Origin: Paenibacillus xylanilyticus
Lineage (GTDB): Bacteria; Bacillota; Bacilli; Paenibacillales; Paenibacillaceae
NCBI RefSeq assembly: GCF_013359935.1
Contig: NZ_JABMCB010000177.1
Span: 186,001 to 250,000, forward strand
Direction: 5' to 3'
Length of the DNA: 64,000 bases
The position numbers and the translations under genes are program-made. The notes below the pieces were generated by a model. It saw only the letters and a program-made list of their open reading frames with translations, was not told where the DNA came from and ran no database searches. Of the stretch, positions 62,891-64,000 are shown one piece after another; within the stretch, counting starts at the first letter, position 1, and each line of letters starts with the position of its first letter.

Positions 62891-63310
62891 TTACGCCATT
62901 CCTACAGTTACATTCACATTACCTTTGATGCCTTTGGAGTATGGGCAATAGTCATGGGCTAGTTTGACAAACTTATTTGCTGTCTCCTCGTCCAAGCCTT
63001 CGATTTTAACTTCCAGCTCAACTTCCAACTTCACTCCGTTGTCTGAAGGATCCGTAACAAGCATGACGGTTGCAGCTACGGTGCTTCTCTCAATTTCCAC
63101 CTTATGTTTCTTCAATTGAAACTCCAAGGCCGAGTTAAAGCAAGCACTGTATCCGGCTGCAAACAGCTGCTCCGGATTCGTAGCCGTGGTCACTTGGCCC
63201 CCAAGCTCTGGAGGTGCAGCAACATCCAGCATAAACACGTTATCCGGCGATTGCACAATCCCTTGACGTCCACCTGTATTAATTACTGTTGTTTCATATA
63301 ATGTTTTCAT
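62891..63310 (-). CDS. ohr: Organic hydroperoxide resistance protein (Ohr)
   Basis: A 139-residue thiol peroxidase of the Ohr/OsmC family, reducing organic hydroperoxides. The peroxidatic Cys is in GYSACFNSAL (about 57) and the resolving one in DYCPYSKGIKGN (about 122). GGRQGIVQSPDNVF near the N-terminus supports Ohr rather than OsmC. AGGAG precedes the ATG. Transcribed alone; its promoter has an OhrR-like dyad. Confidence 0.95.
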   Translation of the reverse strand: MKTLYETTVINTGGRQGIVQSPDNVFMLDVAAPPELGGQVTTATNPEQLFAAGYSACFNSALEFQLKKHKVEIERSTVAATVMLVTDPSDNGVKLEVELEVKIEGLDEETANKFVKLAHDYCPYSKGIKGNVNVTVGMA

Positions 63311-63383
63311 TTGGTTTTTCTCCTCTACATGATTAATTTATTTTTTTGTTAAGTGATTATTATTTTGTTTCGTTTACAATTTG

Positions 63384-63412
63384 ATTTTACACAATTTAAT
63401 TGTGGTTGTAAA
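63384..63412 (-). promoter_or_regulatory. ohr promoter with OhrR-like operator
   Basis: On the minus strand TTTACA (63407-63412), 17 bases, TAAAAT (63384-63389). The palindrome CACAATTNAATTGTG (63390-63404) fills the spacer and matches the TACAATT-type half-sites of OhrR operators. Confidence 0.7.
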
Positions 63413-63424
63413 TAATTATTTGTA

Positions 63425-63457
63425 ATAAAAAAGAAGCCGCTCATCTGGCGACTTCTA
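63425..63457 (-). terminator. Terminator downstream of the acyltransferase
   Basis: On the minus strand AGAAGTCGC and GCGGCTTCT pair (one G-U) and are followed by six T. Confidence 0.7.
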
Positions 63458-63606
63458 GTTTTCGTATTTTATTTTAATACTTCTTCCGTTCTCATTGAAA
63501 TTTGACGTATGACCAAGGATACGAACGCTTCGGATTAATTTAGCACTTTAAGACTCAATAAGTTCTTTTGCCCTCAAAGGTTAGTTAAAAAGTATTAAAT
63601 GATAAA

Positions 63607-64000
63607 TCAATCCGTTAAAATTTCAGCTGGTGCACGTGTTGCTCTTGGTAATGTTGCAACAAATCTCTTACCCATGACAATAAATGGCTTTTCGACATAT
63701 AGATATAGGATATATGACAAAGTAATTGTTATAGCCAACAACGACACAAAAGACAGCCCTGCTGTAAGAAGCTTAGAATAGTTTAAATTGATGAAGAATT
63801 TGATTATAAATGGCATTATTATCATGTGCATCAAGTAAAGTGAATATGAAATGTCAGCACCGAATTTAGACAATTTGTTCGACAAGAGTCCAGCAAAAAA
63901 TGAAATGACAGAATAAATACTTCGTGGCAAAACAGGCTTTAAGTTCTCGTAGAACATTAAGAAAATAAGCCCTAAAGCAAGGATAATTGTTAACTTATCC
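63607..64000 (-). CDS. Acyltransferase-3 family membrane protein, 5' end outside the window
   Basis: C-terminal 130 residues of a multi-helix membrane acyltransferase (acyltransferase family 3, O-antigen or exopolysaccharide O-acetylation type). The reading frame is open to base 64000. DISYSLYLMHMIIMPFI followed by a last helix and YVEKPFIVMGKRF is the typical end of the family. The stretch is clearly more AT-rich than most of the window, which could mark acquired DNA. The substrate is unknown. Confidence 0.78.
   Translation of the reverse strand, partial: DKLTIILALGLIFLMFYENLKPVLPRSIYSVISFFAGLLSNKLSKFGADISYSLYLMHMIIMPFIIKFFINLNYSKLLTAGLSFVSLLAITITLSYILYLYVEKPFIVMGKRFVATLPRATRAPAEILTD

Noticed and set aside
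1-64000. CRISPR arrays, tRNA, rRNA, insertion sequences, prophage genes
   Set aside because: No regularly spaced repeats, no cloverleaf or rRNA-like segments and no transposase or phage genes were seen on either strand.

Overview
The window reads as a chromosomal segment of a low-to-moderate GC Gram-positive spore-former, most likely Paenibacillus or a close relative. This rests on gene content recognised from memory, not on a search: RqcH, YlbF/YlbG, YlaN, YugN-FtsW, CcpA, AcuA-AcsA, bacillithiol-linked YtxJ, YktB, SpeA, LplBC-type sugar permeases with a membrane-bound AraC regulator, and strong Shine-Dalgarno sequences with frequent GTG/TTG starts. No rRNA, tRNA, CRISPR array, insertion sequence or prophage was seen.

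Layout. 1-6.8 kb: a Ca-type P-type ATPase (cut by the left edge) divergent from rqcH, then a PHP phosphoesterase, a LysR regulator and an unknown protein. 7-19.2 kb: a glycan-utilisation island. An ABC importer (two permeases and a lipoprotein) and a coupled enzyme operon (GH29 alpha-fucosidase, CBM9-like protein, large transglutaminase-like protein, GH18 glycosidase) flank a membrane-anchored AraC-type regulator. None of the four enzymes has a signal peptide, so processing appears to follow import. 19.7-25.5 kb: ylbG, ylbF, an XPB-type helicase with its partner protein, and an M20 amidohydrolase. 25.7-34.4 kb: yugN-ftsW, an Asp23-family protein, a Ca/H antiporter, ylaN, an HPr-like protein lacking the active-site histidine, an M29 aminopeptidase, a lipoprotein and a diguanylate cyclase.

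34.6-45.4 kb: rpsD with a long leader, a class A PBP with fibronectin repeats, divergent acsA/acuA, mtnN, ccpA, ytxJ, a zinc-finger protein and a DJ-1/PfpI protein. 45.4-54.7 kb: an N-acetylglucosamine-type PTS permease coupled to Enzyme I, a CoA-binding protein, aroA, a rhodanese, aroK, gndA and an unknown protein. 54.9-64 kb: yktB, an MFS transporter, speA, small proteins, a TetR-SDR operon with a clear operator, a copper-type lipoprotein (DUF1541) with a CsoR-like operator in its promoter, ohr with an OhrR-like operator, and an AT-rich partial acyltransferase.

Carbon control is a recurring theme: ccpA, a cre-like site near acsA, the PTS genes, the odd HPr paralogue and the glycan island lie within about 42 kb. 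The most promising material for new biology is the intracellular glycan operon with its internally duplicated transglutaminase protein, the degenerate HPr, the copper-type promoter with a His-rich membrane peptide downstream, and the TetR gene behind an eight-codon leader.
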